A DNA stretch of 54,532 nt from an uncultured Pseudomonadales bacterium (GCA_905478195.1 CAJQHM010000125.1:1-54532), one strand, 5' to 3'. Shown: positions 25,188 to 34,692, counted from the first letter of the stretch. Notes: generated by a model from the sequence alone, not told the origin. Numbers and translations are program-made.

Positions 25188-26051
25188 CTATCTGCGGCCA
25201 GGCTTGCCCGCATAGCGCCTTGTTATCTCTCTAATCTGCGGCAAATATGCCCCACCAAACAGCAGCAGGTGGTTTAGAAGGTGGTATAGATTATACAGTG
25301 CCGCGCGTTCCTGCCAGTGAGCATCCATAGGCGAGTTCGAGGCATAGCTTTCGTAGAATTTGCTGCTAAAACCGCCAAACAAACGTGTCATGGCCAGCTC
25401 TGCTTCGGCCCAACCCCAATAACTTGCTGGATCGATGAGTGCGGGCTCGCCATTGCCATCGCAGTGGATATTCCCCGACCAAAGGTCGCCATGAATGAGT
25501 ACGGCGTCCTGTTTTGGAATCCAGGCTTCTAGTCTGTTTGCGATAAATTCCAAGTCGTCTCGGTCCCTGTCCTCTAGCATGCCTCGCTCATGAGCAGCTT
25601 TTGCTGGGCCGAGTAATCGATAGTTAGCAAAGAATTTGAAACCGTCATCCAGGCGTGGGTTGCGCTGCGGTGATGCGCCACAGAAATTATCACCCTCAAA
25701 CCCAAACTGCGTATGGGTTTCCTGGTGCAGCTCGGCAAGGCCTTCCCCCAGGTTCTGCCAATACACGGTCGTGGGCGATGCGTCTCCCAAGTCTTCCAGC
25801 AGGAGGAATTCGTTTGCATCATGAATGACGACCGGAACCCGCAGGGTCTGTGCCTGTCGCAGCGCTGCTAGAGCGCTTGCCTCGGCCTGAAAGAAGTTTG
25901 CCGGTGCTGGCTTGAGTTGTTTGAGAATCAGGCTTAAGCCCGTTTCGAAGCGCAGCCTTTCTACGGTGTTGATACTGCCGCCCGTTAGCCGCTCGCGAGA
26001 GCTTATGGCTCCGTAGTCTGTTTGCTGCAGGAAATCGTCGAGGGCGCTCAT
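25188..26051 (-). CDS. Fructosamine kinase family protein (aminoglycoside phosphotransferase fold)
   Basis: Predicted to phosphorylate sugar-amine adducts (fructosamine or ribulosamine) on proteins or metabolites, allowing deglycation. The kinase core shows LTGGSINTV, LILKQLKP with the ATP-binding Lys, LLLEDLGD, the catalytic loop LIHGDLWSGNIHCD, and DPASYWGWAEAELAMTRLFGGF, which is the family signature (YGHREVDLAMTELFGGF in relatives). Length 287 aa is normal. It converges with ybbP, with no gap between stop codons. It is probably cytoplasmic and monocistronic. Confidence 0.9.
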   Translation of the reverse strand: MSALDDFLQQTDYGAISSRERLTGGSINTVERLRFETGLSLILKQLKPAPANFFQAEASALAALRQAQTLRVPVVIHDANEFLLLEDLGDASPTTVYWQNLGEGLAELHQETHTQFGFEGDNFCGASPQRNPRLDDGFKFFANYRLLGPAKAAHERGMLEDRDRDDLEFIANRLEAWIPKQDAVLIHGDLWSGNIHCDGNGEPALIDPASYWGWAEAELAMTRLFGGFSSKFYESYASNSPMDAHWQERAALYNLYHLLNHLLLFGGAYLPQIREITRRYAGKPGRR

Positions 26052-26206
26052 GAGCTCAGTTTACCCCTAGCGGGCGCCTCCTCACAGCGCGAGTTGTCTG
26101 TGCTGTAGCTTGAAGTGACTATGCCACTTGAGTGGGGCTAGCTAAGGGTTATAATTGCGGCCATATCCTTACATTGAGAGTTGAACCGAAACAAGTGGCT
26201 ATTCCT

Positions 26207-26827
26207 ATGACTATTAATCGATACACGCTTTACCAAAGTGTCGCAGCTGTCTTCTTCTCGCTGTTCTCAATTGTACTCCTTGCACAACCTCTGGTGGATG
26301 TGACGGCAGAAGTCTGTGTAAGAGGCGACTGCGTCGATGGCAGAGGTAGGTTAGAGCTCTCCACCGAATGGGGAAAGGGTGAGTATAATGGCAACTTTAA
26401 AGACGGCGAGTTTCATGGCAGCGGCCGGCTAGAGGTGCCTATTTCCTTTACTGCGAAATCCATTTATGTGGGCAATTGGGACATGGGAATTCGCTCCGGT
26501 CGCGGTACGTTTTGGAATGGGAAGGGCAGGCTGTATATCGGTCAGTGGAAGGATGACAAGCGCAATGGGCAGGGGTCCTACTTCTTCGGTCTGGACCGTT
26601 GGCGTGAAAACGAACATAGTGAATACTGGATGAAAGAAAATATTGAAAATTACTCGGGTAATTTCGTAGACGATTACTATCAGGGCCAGGGCACCTACCG
26701 TTGGCCTGGTGGGCAGAAATACGTTGGCGGCTTCTTTGCCAATGAGAAACATGGGCAGGGAACGTATTACTACTCTACCGGTTCGCCCAGACAGCAGGTA
26801 TGGGAATACGGCGATTTTGTTCGATAA
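26207..26827 (+). CDS. Exported MORN-repeat protein
   Basis: No enzymatic function is expected. ATG 26207 (206 aa) begins a signal peptide or anchor (YQSVAAVFFSLFSIVLLAQ); an open frame extends to 26132 without support. The mature part holds about five MORN repeats of the form YxGxxxxGxxxGxGxxxxxxG: YNGNFKDGEFHGSGRL, YVGNWDMGIRSGRGTFW, YIGQWKDDKRNGQGSYFF, YSGNFVDDYYQGQGTYRW and YVGGFFANEKHGQGTYYY. An N-terminal CVRGDCVDG pair may be a disulfide. MORN arrays are usually protein- or membrane-binding. It is divergent from the fructosamine kinase and 82 nt before pdxH. Confidence 0.85.
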   Translation: MTINRYTLYQSVAAVFFSLFSIVLLAQPLVDVTAEVCVRGDCVDGRGRLELSTEWGKGEYNGNFKDGEFHGSGRLEVPISFTAKSIYVGNWDMGIRSGRGTFWNGKGRLYIGQWKDDKRNGQGSYFFGLDRWRENEHSEYWMKENIENYSGNFVDDYYQGQGTYRWPGGQKYVGGFFANEKHGQGTYYYSTGSPRQQVWEYGDFVR

Positions 26828-26909
26828 CTTGTGTCGAGCCAGTTTCTGTTTATAGCAACAACATCATCTTTCTCCGCTTCGCGGTTGAACTTATTACTTG
26901 GATTTTTAT

Positions 26910-27548
26910 ATGGATCTTGAATCACTGCGTCGCGAGTATTTGCAGGGCGGCCTGAGTCGCGCTGACTTAGCCGAAGATCCTATTGATCAATTCTCAGCGT
27001 GGATGCAGCAGGCTATCGATTTAGAATTGGCCGACCCGACGGCTATGACGATTGCTACGGTCTCAGCCGATGGCCAGCCTAGCCAGCGTATCGTATTGTT
27101 GAAACACTTCGACAAGACCGGTTTCGTTTTCTACACTAATTATGGCAGTCGCAAGTCGAATGAGTTAACTGCCAACCCAAAGATTAGTCTGCATTTTCCC
27201 TGGCACACAGCAGAACGGCAGGTAAAAATCTGTGGCGAGGCGACAAAGATTAGCACGGCAGAGTCGATAAAATATTTCATAAGTCGGCCCAAGGAAAGCC
27301 AGCTGGCAGCCCTGGCGTCAGAGCAGAGCAGCGTTCTGACTTCGCGCACTTTTTTGATGAATCAATTCGAGTCACTTAAGCAGAAGATAGGCCATGGAGA
27401 GATTCCGTTTCCGGATTTCTGGGGAGGCTATCGAGTCGTGCCGAGGGAGATAGAATTCTGGCAGGGTGGTGCGAACCGCCTGCACGACCGCTTCCGTTAT
27501 CTTCTGAATGAAGATGGGTGCTGGAGCGTTGATCGCCTGGCTCCCTAG
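26910..27548 (+). CDS. pdxH: Pyridoxine/pyridoxamine 5'-phosphate oxidase
   Basis: FMN-dependent oxidase giving pyridoxal 5'-phosphate, the final step of B6 synthesis. The family N-terminus LESLRREYLQGGLSRADL, ATVSADGQPSQRIVLLKHFD, YTNYGSRKSNEL (FMN phosphate binding) and the C-terminal PREIEFWQGGANRLHDRFRY signature are all present. Length 212 aa matches E. coli PdxH (218 aa). ATG 26910 with GGA 7 nt upstream is preferred over TTG 26898. The PPi-phosphofructokinase converges 21 nt downstream. PdxJ, the upstream enzyme, is 9 kb away, so the two are not in one operon. Confidence 0.96.
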   Translation: MDLESLRREYLQGGLSRADLAEDPIDQFSAWMQQAIDLELADPTAMTIATVSADGQPSQRIVLLKHFDKTGFVFYTNYGSRKSNELTANPKISLHFPWHTAERQVKICGEATKISTAESIKYFISRPKESQLAALASEQSSVLTSRTFLMNQFESLKQKIGHGEIPFPDFWGGYRVVPREIEFWQGGANRLHDRFRYLLNEDGCWSVDRLAP

Positions 27549-27569
27549 AGTCACGGCCGAAATTTTAGT

Positions 27570-28832
27570 CTAGCTCGCCTTCCATTTTTTTAGCTTCTTC
27601 TTTTCCAGCTGTCTCTTAAGTCTGGCGTATTGGGGGATGCCATTCTTGTACTCAGGGTAGTCCTCGCCCTGAATTAACGGTGAGAAATACTCTCGTGCGG
27701 CGTCGGTGATATGAAAACCGTCGCGGCTAATATAATTTCTTGGCATCATCTTTTCGACGTTAGCGACATCGGATAGCTTAGCCTCACCGATGCGCCAAGT
27801 ATATTTCTTGCCCTTGCCGCGGACGATTGTAGGCATGACCGCATTCTTGCCAGCCAAGGCGAATTCAACTGCAGCTTCACCCACGGCATAGGCTTGCTCC
27901 ACATCGGTAGCAGAGGCGATATGTCTCGCGGCGCGCTGCAGGTAGTCAGCTACCGCCCAATGATACTTGTAGCCGAGTTCGTCCTTAATCATTTTGGCGA
28001 CGAAGGGGGCCACACCGCCCAGCTGTACATGGCCAAAAGCGTCCTTTCCGCCAGCGTCGGCCAGAAAAGTACCGTCTTTGTTCTGCGCGCCCTCGGAAAC
28101 GACTATGGCGCAGTAACCGTATTTCGTTACACAGGATTTAACCTTACGCATGAACTTCGCCTTGTCGAAGGCGATTTCCGGGAAAAGAATAATATGCGGG
28201 GCATCACCCTCTCGCTCGGAAGACAGTCCAGCGGCGCCAGCGATCCAGCCCGCATGGCGACCCATAACTTCCATGACAAATACCTTTGTGGATGAGTCGC
28301 ACATGGATGCCACGTCTAGTCCTGCTTCGCGTATGGATACGGCAGCGTACTTCGCCACGGAACCAAAGCCAGGGCAATTATCAGTAATCGGCAAGTCATT
28401 ATCCACGGTCTTGGGTACGCCGATGCAGGTAATCGGATAGCCCTTCTCGAGACTAAGCTGGGAGATCTTGTTCGCAGTGTCCTGAGAATCACCACCGCCG
28501 TTGTACAGGAAATAGCGAATATTGTGTGCCACGAACACCTCCATCAGGCGCTCATACTCTCTCTTATTCTCGGAATAGGATTTAAGCTTGTAGCGGCAAG
28601 AGCCGAATGCGCCCGCTGGCGTGGAGCGAAGTGAGGCAATTGCCTTTGCGGACTCTTTGTTTGTGTCGATGAGCTCTTCGCTGAGTGCACCTTTGATGCC
28701 GTTTAGGCCGGCGTAGACCTTGCCTATTTTATCCTTATGCTTTCTAGCGGTTTCTATCACCCCACAGGCGCTTGCATTGATAACGGAGGTGACGCCGCCG
28801 GATTGGGCATAGAAGAGATTGGCTTTGCTCAT
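27570..28832 (-). CDS. pfp: 6-phosphofructokinase, diphosphate-dependent type
   Basis: Phosphorylates fructose 6-phosphate reversibly with pyrophosphate in the PFK family fold. FYAQSGGVTSVINAS begins the protein, YNGGGDSQDTANK lies near residue 112, and PKTVDNDLP near 142 has Lys where ATP-dependent enzymes have Gly (PGT), the recognised sign of PPi use. MGRHAGWIAG binds sugar phosphate. The C-terminus is basic (KRQLEKKKLKKWK). Length 420 aa fits the PPi-PFK branch. PPi-PFK would allow both glycolytic and gluconeogenic flux. It converges with pdxH and is divergent from ubiX. Confidence 0.93.
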   Translation of the reverse strand: MSKANLFYAQSGGVTSVINASACGVIETARKHKDKIGKVYAGLNGIKGALSEELIDTNKESAKAIASLRSTPAGAFGSCRYKLKSYSENKREYERLMEVFVAHNIRYFLYNGGGDSQDTANKISQLSLEKGYPITCIGVPKTVDNDLPITDNCPGFGSVAKYAAVSIREAGLDVASMCDSSTKVFVMEVMGRHAGWIAGAAGLSSEREGDAPHIILFPEIAFDKAKFMRKVKSCVTKYGYCAIVVSEGAQNKDGTFLADAGGKDAFGHVQLGGVAPFVAKMIKDELGYKYHWAVADYLQRAARHIASATDVEQAYAVGEAAVEFALAGKNAVMPTIVRGKGKKYTWRIGEAKLSDVANVEKMMPRNYISRDGFHITDAAREYFSPLIQGEDYPEYKNGIPQYARLKRQLEKKKLKKWKAS

Positions 28833-28947
28833 AGAGTGTCTTCGCTTGTTGGGTCGATGTAAATGTCGGCCGTTGTCGGGTCCGAGGAAGGGGCAGTTTA
28901 CAAGCTGTGAGATACTACTTCAATTGCTTGCCAGCCCATGAAGATTG

Positions 28948-29568
28948 ATGCAACATTCGAAGCCTTATTCGGAACAGGTGAACCTCGTGCAATTAATAGT
29001 TGGAATGTCTGGAGCCAGTGGCGTTATTTATGGAATACGACTGCTACAAGTCTTGCAGCAAGAGTCGAATATAGAGACCCATTTGATCTTGTCCGATTCG
29101 GCCAAGTTAAACATTGCGGTTGAAACGCAGTTCTCCGCCAAAGCCGTGCAGGCGATGGCAGACCATGTGCACTCAAATAAAGACATCGGTGCCACGATCG
29201 CTAGTGGTTCATTCAAATCAGACGGTATGATCATCGCTCCCTGTTCCATTAAGACGCTTTCGGCGGTTGCTAACTGCTATGCGGACTCACTGATAGTGCG
29301 GGCCGCCGATGTGATGCTGAAAGAGCGTAGGCGCCTGGTCCTCGTGCCTAGGGAGACACCTCTTCACACGGGCCATTGCGAACTGCTATTACAGGCTAGC
29401 CGCAGTGGTGCAATCCTGGCACCCCCGATGCCGGCACACTATATAAAGCCACAGTCTGTCGATGATCTGGTGGATCATCATGTGGGCAGGGTGCTGGATC
29501 TTTTCGATATAGACCCCGGCATAGTCAAGCGCTGGCAGGGAACGCAGGGAAATGCAGGCAATGAGTAA
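28948..29568 (+). CDS. ubiX: Flavin prenyltransferase UbiX
   Basis: Attaches a dimethylallyl unit to FMN to make the prenyl-FMN cofactor of UbiD decarboxylase for ubiquinone synthesis. The FMN motif VGMSGASGVIYG, CSIKTLSAVANCYADSLIVRAADV, and RRRLVLVPRETPLHTGH are typical. From ATG 28948 it is 206 aa, longer than E. coli UbiX (189 aa); GTG 28978 would give 196 aa, and neither start has a strong ribosome binding site. Its stop overlaps the following SDR start by 8 nt. It is divergent from pfp. UbiD is not in the window. Confidence 0.94.
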   Translation: MQHSKPYSEQVNLVQLIVGMSGASGVIYGIRLLQVLQQESNIETHLILSDSAKLNIAVETQFSAKAVQAMADHVHSNKDIGATIASGSFKSDGMIIAPCSIKTLSAVANCYADSLIVRAADVMLKERRRLVLVPRETPLHTGHCELLLQASRSGAILAPPMPAHYIKPQSVDDLVDHHVGRVLDLFDIDPGIVKRWQGTQGNAGNE

Positions 29569-30340
29569 GAATCTGTTCGATCTAAGCGGCAAGGTGGCAC
29601 TTATCACTGGCGGTAATAGCGGTATTGGCTTGGGTTTCGCCGAAGGCGTTGCGAAGCAGGGGGCCGATGTCTGTATCTGGGGTCGCAACACCGAGAAGAA
29701 TGCCACTGTAGTTGAGCAGTTGCTTGAATTCGGTACCAGGGTGCATGCTATTGAATGTGATGTTTCTATAGAAGCTGAGGTCGATCGTTCATTTGCCCAG
29801 ACACTGGAAATATTTGGGCGCGTGGACAGCTGTTTCGCAAATTCGGGAGTCGCCAAATCCGGTCGCTTCGAAGAGTTTTCAACAGAAGACTGGCGTCATG
29901 TGATGGACGTCAATCTCGATGGGTTGTTCTACACATTTCGCTGCGCAGCGAAACATATGAGGCAGCGTGCCGAAGCGGGTGATCCCGGCGGTCGTCTGAT
30001 CGGCACATCATCTCTGGGGGCGCTGATGGGGATGGCAAGGGTTGAGGCGTATGCGGCTAGCAAGGGAGCTGTAATCTCTATGATGCAGGCTTTGGCTGTC
30101 GAGTATGCCCGCTATGGTGTGACAGCTAACTCGATACTGCCTGGGCATATTGAGACCGCGATGACCGAGGACAATTATGCGAATGAGAAATTTGCCAATG
30201 CCATATTGCCAAGAATCCCCCTGCGTCGTTGGGGGGATCGATCCGATTTCGAGGGCATCGCGGTCTATCTGATGAGCGAAGCCAGTCGCTATCACACCGG
30301 TGATAGCCTGCTAATTGATGGCGGTTTCTTCCTCTACTAG
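29561..30340 (+). CDS. Short-chain dehydrogenase/reductase
   Basis: Predicted NAD(P)-dependent oxidoreductase. TGGNSGIGLG lies near residue 15, ANSGVAKSG near 94, the conserved Ser in IGTSSLGALMG, and YAASKGAVISMMQ carries the catalytic Tyr-xxx-Lys near residue 162. The C-terminal GDSLLIDGGFFLY is typical of the classical SDR family. ATG 29561 has AGGGA at 10 nt; ATG 29552 would be too close to that site. It overlaps ubiX by 8 nt, so the two are probably coupled. The function is not identified; the ubiX link may be only positional. Confidence 0.88.
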   Translation: MSKNLFDLSGKVALITGGNSGIGLGFAEGVAKQGADVCIWGRNTEKNATVVEQLLEFGTRVHAIECDVSIEAEVDRSFAQTLEIFGRVDSCFANSGVAKSGRFEEFSTEDWRHVMDVNLDGLFYTFRCAAKHMRQRAEAGDPGGRLIGTSSLGALMGMARVEAYAASKGAVISMMQALAVEYARYGVTANSILPGHIETAMTEDNYANEKFANAILPRIPLRRWGDRSDFEGIAVYLMSEASRYHTGDSLLIDGGFFLY

Positions 30341-30779
30341 GCTGGCGTTTTTGCTTGTGCTCCTGCGAGCTATCAATAATAAACGATACTTTTCATCTAT
30401 TTGTGGTAAGGTATGGCCACGTCGAGATACGGCTGTTTAGCGCTACTGCGCTGCCTAGCCTCTTCAAGACGGTGCATCATACTTAGATAAGGTCACGTTA
30501 CTGCGTCAAATCGCAGTCTGCAGACTTTTATTCAGTGAGTCCATTAGGGCCGTTCTGAAGCAAAAGTCGCCACCTCCCTTCTGGTCGCTCGATTCAATAT
30601 TTCGAGCAACCACGAGCTAGATATCGAATGCACACTCGTGCAACTGAACTATTTTTGAAGTTTTAAGTTCACATACAAATAAACAGAAACCAACTAACTG
30701 CCACTGAAAAGTAGAGTAGGCAGAGCGTATGTGTTTCGCATGCAATATTGCTACGGCAATTTACTAAATGAGAAATTGA
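30341..30779 (+). promoter_or_regulatory. 439-nt structured leader/intergenic region upstream of rhlE
   Basis: No gene is visible. The segment holds many hairpins: AGCGC-TACT-GCGCT near 30438-30451; ACTGCG with CGCAGT at 30500-30517 overlapping the 12-bp palindrome AGTCTGCAGACT at 30515-30526; CTGCC/GGCAG with an inner GAAA loop near 30700-30725; and ATTGC-TACG-GCAAT at 30747-30760, a C(UACG)G tetraloop just before the start codon. Long structured 5' UTRs are known for cold-induced DEAD-box helicases. Transcription start is not known, so how much is transcribed is inference. Confidence 0.5.
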
Positions 30780-32060
30780 ATGACATTTAACACACTCGGA
30801 TTATCCGACACATTATTACAAGCTGTGCAGCACACCGGCTACACAACACCAACATCTATTCAGGAAAAAGCGATTCCTGAAATCCTGAAGGGCAGAGACG
30901 TAATGGCTGCCGCCCAGACCGGCACCGGCAAGACTGCAGGTTTCACGCTCCCCTTATTACAGCTGTTAGGCGGCCGACCTAATCGCAACAGAAATAGCTT
31001 TCGTGCTCTTATCTTAACGCCCACAAGGGAGCTGGCGGCCCAGATCGAAGATAGCATCCAGACCTATGGCAACAACGAACAACTTAGGTATGGCGTCGTC
31101 TTTGGCGGCGTAAATATCAATCCGCAAAAGAAGACCCTCAACCGTGGTCTCGATATTCTGGTAGCCACACCTGGCCGATTATTAGACCTATACCAGCAGA
31201 AGTGCATCGACTTTCGCGATGTTGAAGTATTGATTCTCGACGAGGCAGATCGAATGCTGGACATGGGATTTATCCGTGACATACGCAAGATAATCGCGCT
31301 GCTTCCAAAGAACAGACAGAATTTGATGTTCTCTGCGACATTCTCAGATGATATCCGCTCCTTGGCTAAGACGATCTGCAGAGATCCTGTTGAGATCGAC
31401 GTGGCCCCCAGGAACTCTACCGTTGAGGCGATCTCTCAGAAAGTGTATTACGTGGAGAAAGCCAATAAACCGAATCTCTTGGTCGAGATGATGTCGGCGA
31501 GCACCGATCAAACATTGGTGTTTAGTCGAACAAAGCATGGTGCAAACAATCTGGCCAAGCGGCTCAATAAAGAAAATATTAAAGCCGCGGCAATTCACGG
31601 CAACAAGTCTCAGGCGCAGCGAACAAAAGCGTTATATGACTTTAAGCAAGGCGGCGTGCAGGTCTTGGTAGCGACTGATATCGCCGCCCGCGGTATCGAT
31701 ATCGAGCAACTCGCGAGAGTTGTTAACTTCGACCTTCCTCATGTCCCCGAGGATTATGTGCATCGTATTGGCAGAACTGGAAGAGCTGGAGCCACCGGGC
31801 TAGCAATCTCTCTAGTCAGCGGCGATGAGGGCAAGCAGTTGCGGGACATAGAACGCTTGATAAAGTTTTCGATTCCCAAAGGCTCAAGCGAAGAATATCA
31901 GTTCGCTTTGTCGAACCCCGCTCCGGCCAGCAAGAGCAGCGAGGCCCCCTCGCGCTCGCGTCGGCCCCGGCGGCAAGGCGGCGCAGCTGCTGGCAAACCA
32001 GCCCACAAAGGCGCTGCCAGCGGAAAGTGGAAGCAATCGAGGTCCAGGGCGGCGGCTTAG
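30780..32060 (+). CDS. rhlE: ATP-dependent RNA helicase RhlE, DEAD-box
   Basis: Unwinds RNA in ribosome assembly and RNA turnover. The Q-motif ([32 protein letters not shown]), motif [10 protein letters not shown] at residues 44-52, [11 protein letters not shown] near 154 and SATFSDD near 183 fit RhlE, as do [14 protein letters not shown] and [10 protein letters not shown] in the second domain. The C-terminus after about residue 375 is low-complexity and basic ([17 protein letters not shown]), as in RhlE. Length 426 aa is typical. GAGAA lies about 8 nt before ATG. The long structured leader suggests post-transcriptional control. Confidence 0.94.
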   Translation: MTFNTLGLSDTLLQAVQHTGYTTPTSIQEKAIPEILKGRDVMAAAQTGTGKTAGFTLPLLQLLGGRPNRNRNSFRALILTPTRELAAQIEDSIQTYGNNEQLRYGVVFGGVNINPQKKTLNRGLDILVATPGRLLDLYQQKCIDFRDVEVLILDEADRMLDMGFIRDIRKIIALLPKNRQNLMFSATFSDDIRSLAKTICRDPVEIDVAPRNSTVEAISQKVYYVEKANKPNLLVEMMSASTDQTLVFSRTKHGANNLAKRLNKENIKAAAIHGNKSQAQRTKALYDFKQGGVQVLVATDIAARGIDIEQLARVVNFDLPHVPEDYVHRIGRTGRAGATGLAISLVSGDEGKQLRDIERLIKFSIPKGSSEEYQFALSNPAPASKSSEAPSRSRRPRRQGGAAAGKPAHKGAASGKWKQSRSRAAA

Positions 32061-32263
32061 GTCTGAATGCTCTTTTTTGGGTAATTCTGCAGACAGTGTG
32101 CGACAGTACTTGGCCTGGTAATAATTTGGCTAGGTCCGGGTAAATTTTGTCGCTCGGTTGCAAAATTGTGTCTCAATTTAGCCTTCCTAGGCTTGACTGA
32201 TAGGGCTGTCGATAACACTGTTAGCCTACTTTAATTACACTACTTTTCTTTTGTGAGGATGAC

Positions 32264-32485
32264 ATGCTTACACAAGGTACAGGCTTCTCCAGATACTCAA
32301 AGTCACTCTGCTGGATTGTTGCAACAATCTGGTTGGTCCTCTCCATTATGGCATTCACAAGTGGTGGTGAGAGTACCACTGTAAATGGCTTCTTATGGCT
32401 GGCAGGTGCGATAGCTTTTGCAGTTTCCGGCGTTTTTATTTCGAGATCTTCCGACTCTTCCAATGCCGATACGGCAGAGGACTAG
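32264..32485 (+). CDS. Small two-helix membrane protein
   Basis: 73 aa with a GAGGA ribosome binding site 4 nt before ATG. Two hydrophobic helices are seen (SLCWIVATIWLVLSIMAF and FLWLAGAIAFAVSGVFI), then an acidic, Ser-rich tail SSDSSNADTAED. A short extracellular or cytoplasmic loop (TSGGESTTVNG) joins them. No family recognised. The strong ribosome binding site and ordered hydrophobicity argue that it is real. It lies between rhlE and the TIGR02444 gene, with 203 nt upstream gap. Confidence 0.65.
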   Translation: MLTQGTGFSRYSKSLCWIVATIWLVLSIMAFTSGGESTTVNGFLWLAGAIAFAVSGVFISRSSDSSNADTAED

Positions 32486-32605
32486 CTGAGATGCAGGGGA
32501 GTGTGGCTCTAAGATTAGGCCCACTTCTCACTCTTTAATTTAGCTATTCGTAGTTTTACGCATAGTTGTCGTTCCGAGATTTAGTGGCCGTTTATGTACG
32601 CGGCA

Positions 32606-33136
32606 TCACCGATTAGCGATGGCCTGTTCGCCTAGCGCCGAGCTAATCGCCTTAATCCTATCTTCAAGCTGCCTGTTCCGCGTAATACCAAGTGCTTCCA
32701 GTAGTCTGTCGATATTCTGCTCGATGTCCTTCTTGAGGTCCTTGCGTTTCGATTTCCTCTGTACCGAGCTGCCAAATTTCGAGGCGATACTCGCGAGTCG
32801 CTCCTGCTGATACTTCTCGGCTGCCAACTCTTCGGTTTTTATGCCCGCGCGTACTAGTTGAAATTGTTCGTTATTATCCGCGTTTAGCTTCATCCAGTTA
32901 CGCGCGTCTCTAAGCGGCTGCACAACATGGCGGCGCCATTCGGCAGAGAAGTCTATGACCTGCCGAAGGAGCTCGGTCTCGACTACTCCGAAGTTAGTCC
33001 CTTGCCAGTAGCAAAATAGAAGCAGGTTCACATCGAGCTGATACTCTTCCTGCAACGCTAGGCAGGCAGCAGCAACTCCCTCGCGATCATAGAGTTCCTG
33101 GGAAAACTTCCAAAAATTCTGCGGTTTGTTTGGCAT
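32606..33136 (-). CDS. TIGR02444 family protein
   Basis: Conserved gammaproteobacterial protein of unknown function. The start NFWKFSQELYDREGVAAACL then LQEEYQLDVNLLLFCYWQG is the family signature, and WRRHVVQPLRDARNW follows. It has a helical structure with basic C-terminal half (KRKDLKKDIEQNIDRLLEALG). It is divergent from mpl over 96 nt. Family members usually sit near cell-wall or translation genes; here its partner is mpl, but function is unknown. Confidence 0.85.
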   Translation of the reverse strand: MPNKPQNFWKFSQELYDREGVAAACLALQEEYQLDVNLLLFCYWQGTNFGVVETELLRQVIDFSAEWRRHVVQPLRDARNWMKLNADNNEQFQLVRAGIKTEELAAEKYQQERLASIASKFGSSVQRKSKRKDLKKDIEQNIDRLLEALGITRNRQLEDRIKAISSALGEQAIANR

Positions 33137-33232
33137 TATTCGATTCTAGATGGGCTTTGTGCTCCTATGCTACCGGAGTTTTGTGCTATAAACAGCACTG
33201 GAAATAAACAAGCGCAAACCCGCGAGTAAGCA

Positions 33233-34684
33233 ATGCACGTTCATATTCTAGGTATCTGTGGCACCTTCATGGGTAGCCTGGCCATCCTTGCCAAACAGCT
33301 CGGCTATCGTGTCAGTGGTAGCGATGCCAACGTCTATCCACCGATGAGCACCCAATTGGAAGAATTGGGTATAGAGCTTATGGAGGGATTTCGGCCGGAA
33401 CATCTCTACCCCGAGCCCGATCTAGTCATAATCGGCAATGCACTTTCCCGCGGCAACCCGGCAGTTGAGCACGTATTGAACGAGGGGCTGAACTATACGT
33501 CGGGCCCACAGTGGTTGTCACAGTATGTGCTCCATGACAGGTGGGTGTTGGGTGTTGCTGGCACCCATGGCAAGACCAGTACCAGCGCCATGCTAACCTG
33601 GATACTTGAGTATGCCGGTATGAAGCCAGGCTATCTCATCGGTGGTGTAACCAATAACCTGCCGCGGTCGGCAGATATCGGCGATTCGGCCTTCTTCGTA
33701 GTTGAAGCCGACGAATACGACAGTGCTTTCTTTGATAAGCGCTCTAAATTTGTGCACTACGCGCCAAGAACCGCCATCCTGAATAATCTCGAATTCGATC
33801 ACGCCGACATCTTCGATAATCTGGAAGCCATCGAAAGGCAATTTCATCACCTTGTTCGCACAGTGCCGGGCAATGGTTTGCTAGTCGTTCCCCATGGTGA
33901 TGCCTCTATCGAAGCGGTTCTTAGAATGGGTTGTTGGACCCGTAGACAGCAGTTCGGTATCGCTGTGCCGGAAGAGGTGTGCAAGAAGTTAGCGGCCAAT
34001 GGTGGCATGTTCTGGAATGCTAAACTTATCAACGGACAAGGCTCAGAGTTCGAGATCACCAAATACGGCCAGGGCACCAAGGGCGACGTAGTAAGTCGCT
34101 CAGTAGTCGAATGGGATGTGACTGGCGTGCACAATGTGAAGAATGCCATGGCTGCGATAGTGGCGGCTCATCACGTCGGAATAGATGTTGGCACAGCCAT
34201 AGAGGGGCTTGGACAATACAAAGGTGTTAAGCGGCGCATGGAGCTGCGTGGCGAAGTGGAGGGTGTCAAAGTTTACGATGACTTTGCCCATCACCCTACC
34301 GCAATCGCGACTACGCTGCAGGGCATCTATATGAAATTGAAATCCGAACCGGGGGCCTCGCGCCTGATAGCCATCATCGAGCCTCGCTCCAACACGATGA
34401 AGCTGGGTATTCATCAACAACATTTGGTCGATGCTTGTCAGAAGGCGGATATGGTGATCTGGCAGAAGCCCGAGAAGAGCGGCCTGGATTTCAATGCCCT
34501 GGTCGCCGATAGCAAGGTGCCAGGATATGCGTTTTCTACTACGGATGAGATAGTTGCCTTCATGGAGGAGAATGCCATTGCGGGTGATAATATTGTTGTG
34601 ATGAGTAACGGCAGCTTTGATGGTATCCATGAGAAATTACTGCTCGCTCTGGATCACAGCCCGGCCGGCGCTCCTAGCTACTGA
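33233..34684 (+). CDS. mpl: UDP-N-acetylmuramate:L-alanyl-gamma-D-glutamyl-meso-diaminopimelate ligase
   Basis: Recycles murein tripeptide by joining it to UDP-MurNAc. The Mur ligase N-terminal domain starts MHVHILGICGTFMGSLAILA; the ATP loop GTHGKTSTSAM lies near residues 109-119; EADEYDSAFFDKRSKFVHY and NNLEFDHADIFDNL are typical; the C-terminal domain contains YDDFAHHPTAI. The 483-aa length is near E. coli Mpl (457 aa). The LON-domain gene starts 8 nt after its stop, suggesting one operon. It acts in the cytoplasm. Confidence 0.95.
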   Translation: MHVHILGICGTFMGSLAILAKQLGYRVSGSDANVYPPMSTQLEELGIELMEGFRPEHLYPEPDLVIIGNALSRGNPAVEHVLNEGLNYTSGPQWLSQYVLHDRWVLGVAGTHGKTSTSAMLTWILEYAGMKPGYLIGGVTNNLPRSADIGDSAFFVVEADEYDSAFFDKRSKFVHYAPRTAILNNLEFDHADIFDNLEAIERQFHHLVRTVPGNGLLVVPHGDASIEAVLRMGCWTRRQQFGIAVPEEVCKKLAANGGMFWNAKLINGQGSEFEITKYGQGTKGDVVSRSVVEWDVTGVHNVKNAMAAIVAAHHVGIDVGTAIEGLGQYKGVKRRMELRGEVEGVKVYDDFAHHPTAIATTLQGIYMKLKSEPGASRLIAIIEPRSNTMKLGIHQQHLVDACQKADMVIWQKPEKSGLDFNALVADSKVPGYAFSTTDEIVAFMEENAIAGDNIVVMSNGSFDGIHEKLLLALDHSPAGAPSY

Positions 34685-34692
34685 GCTAATTC

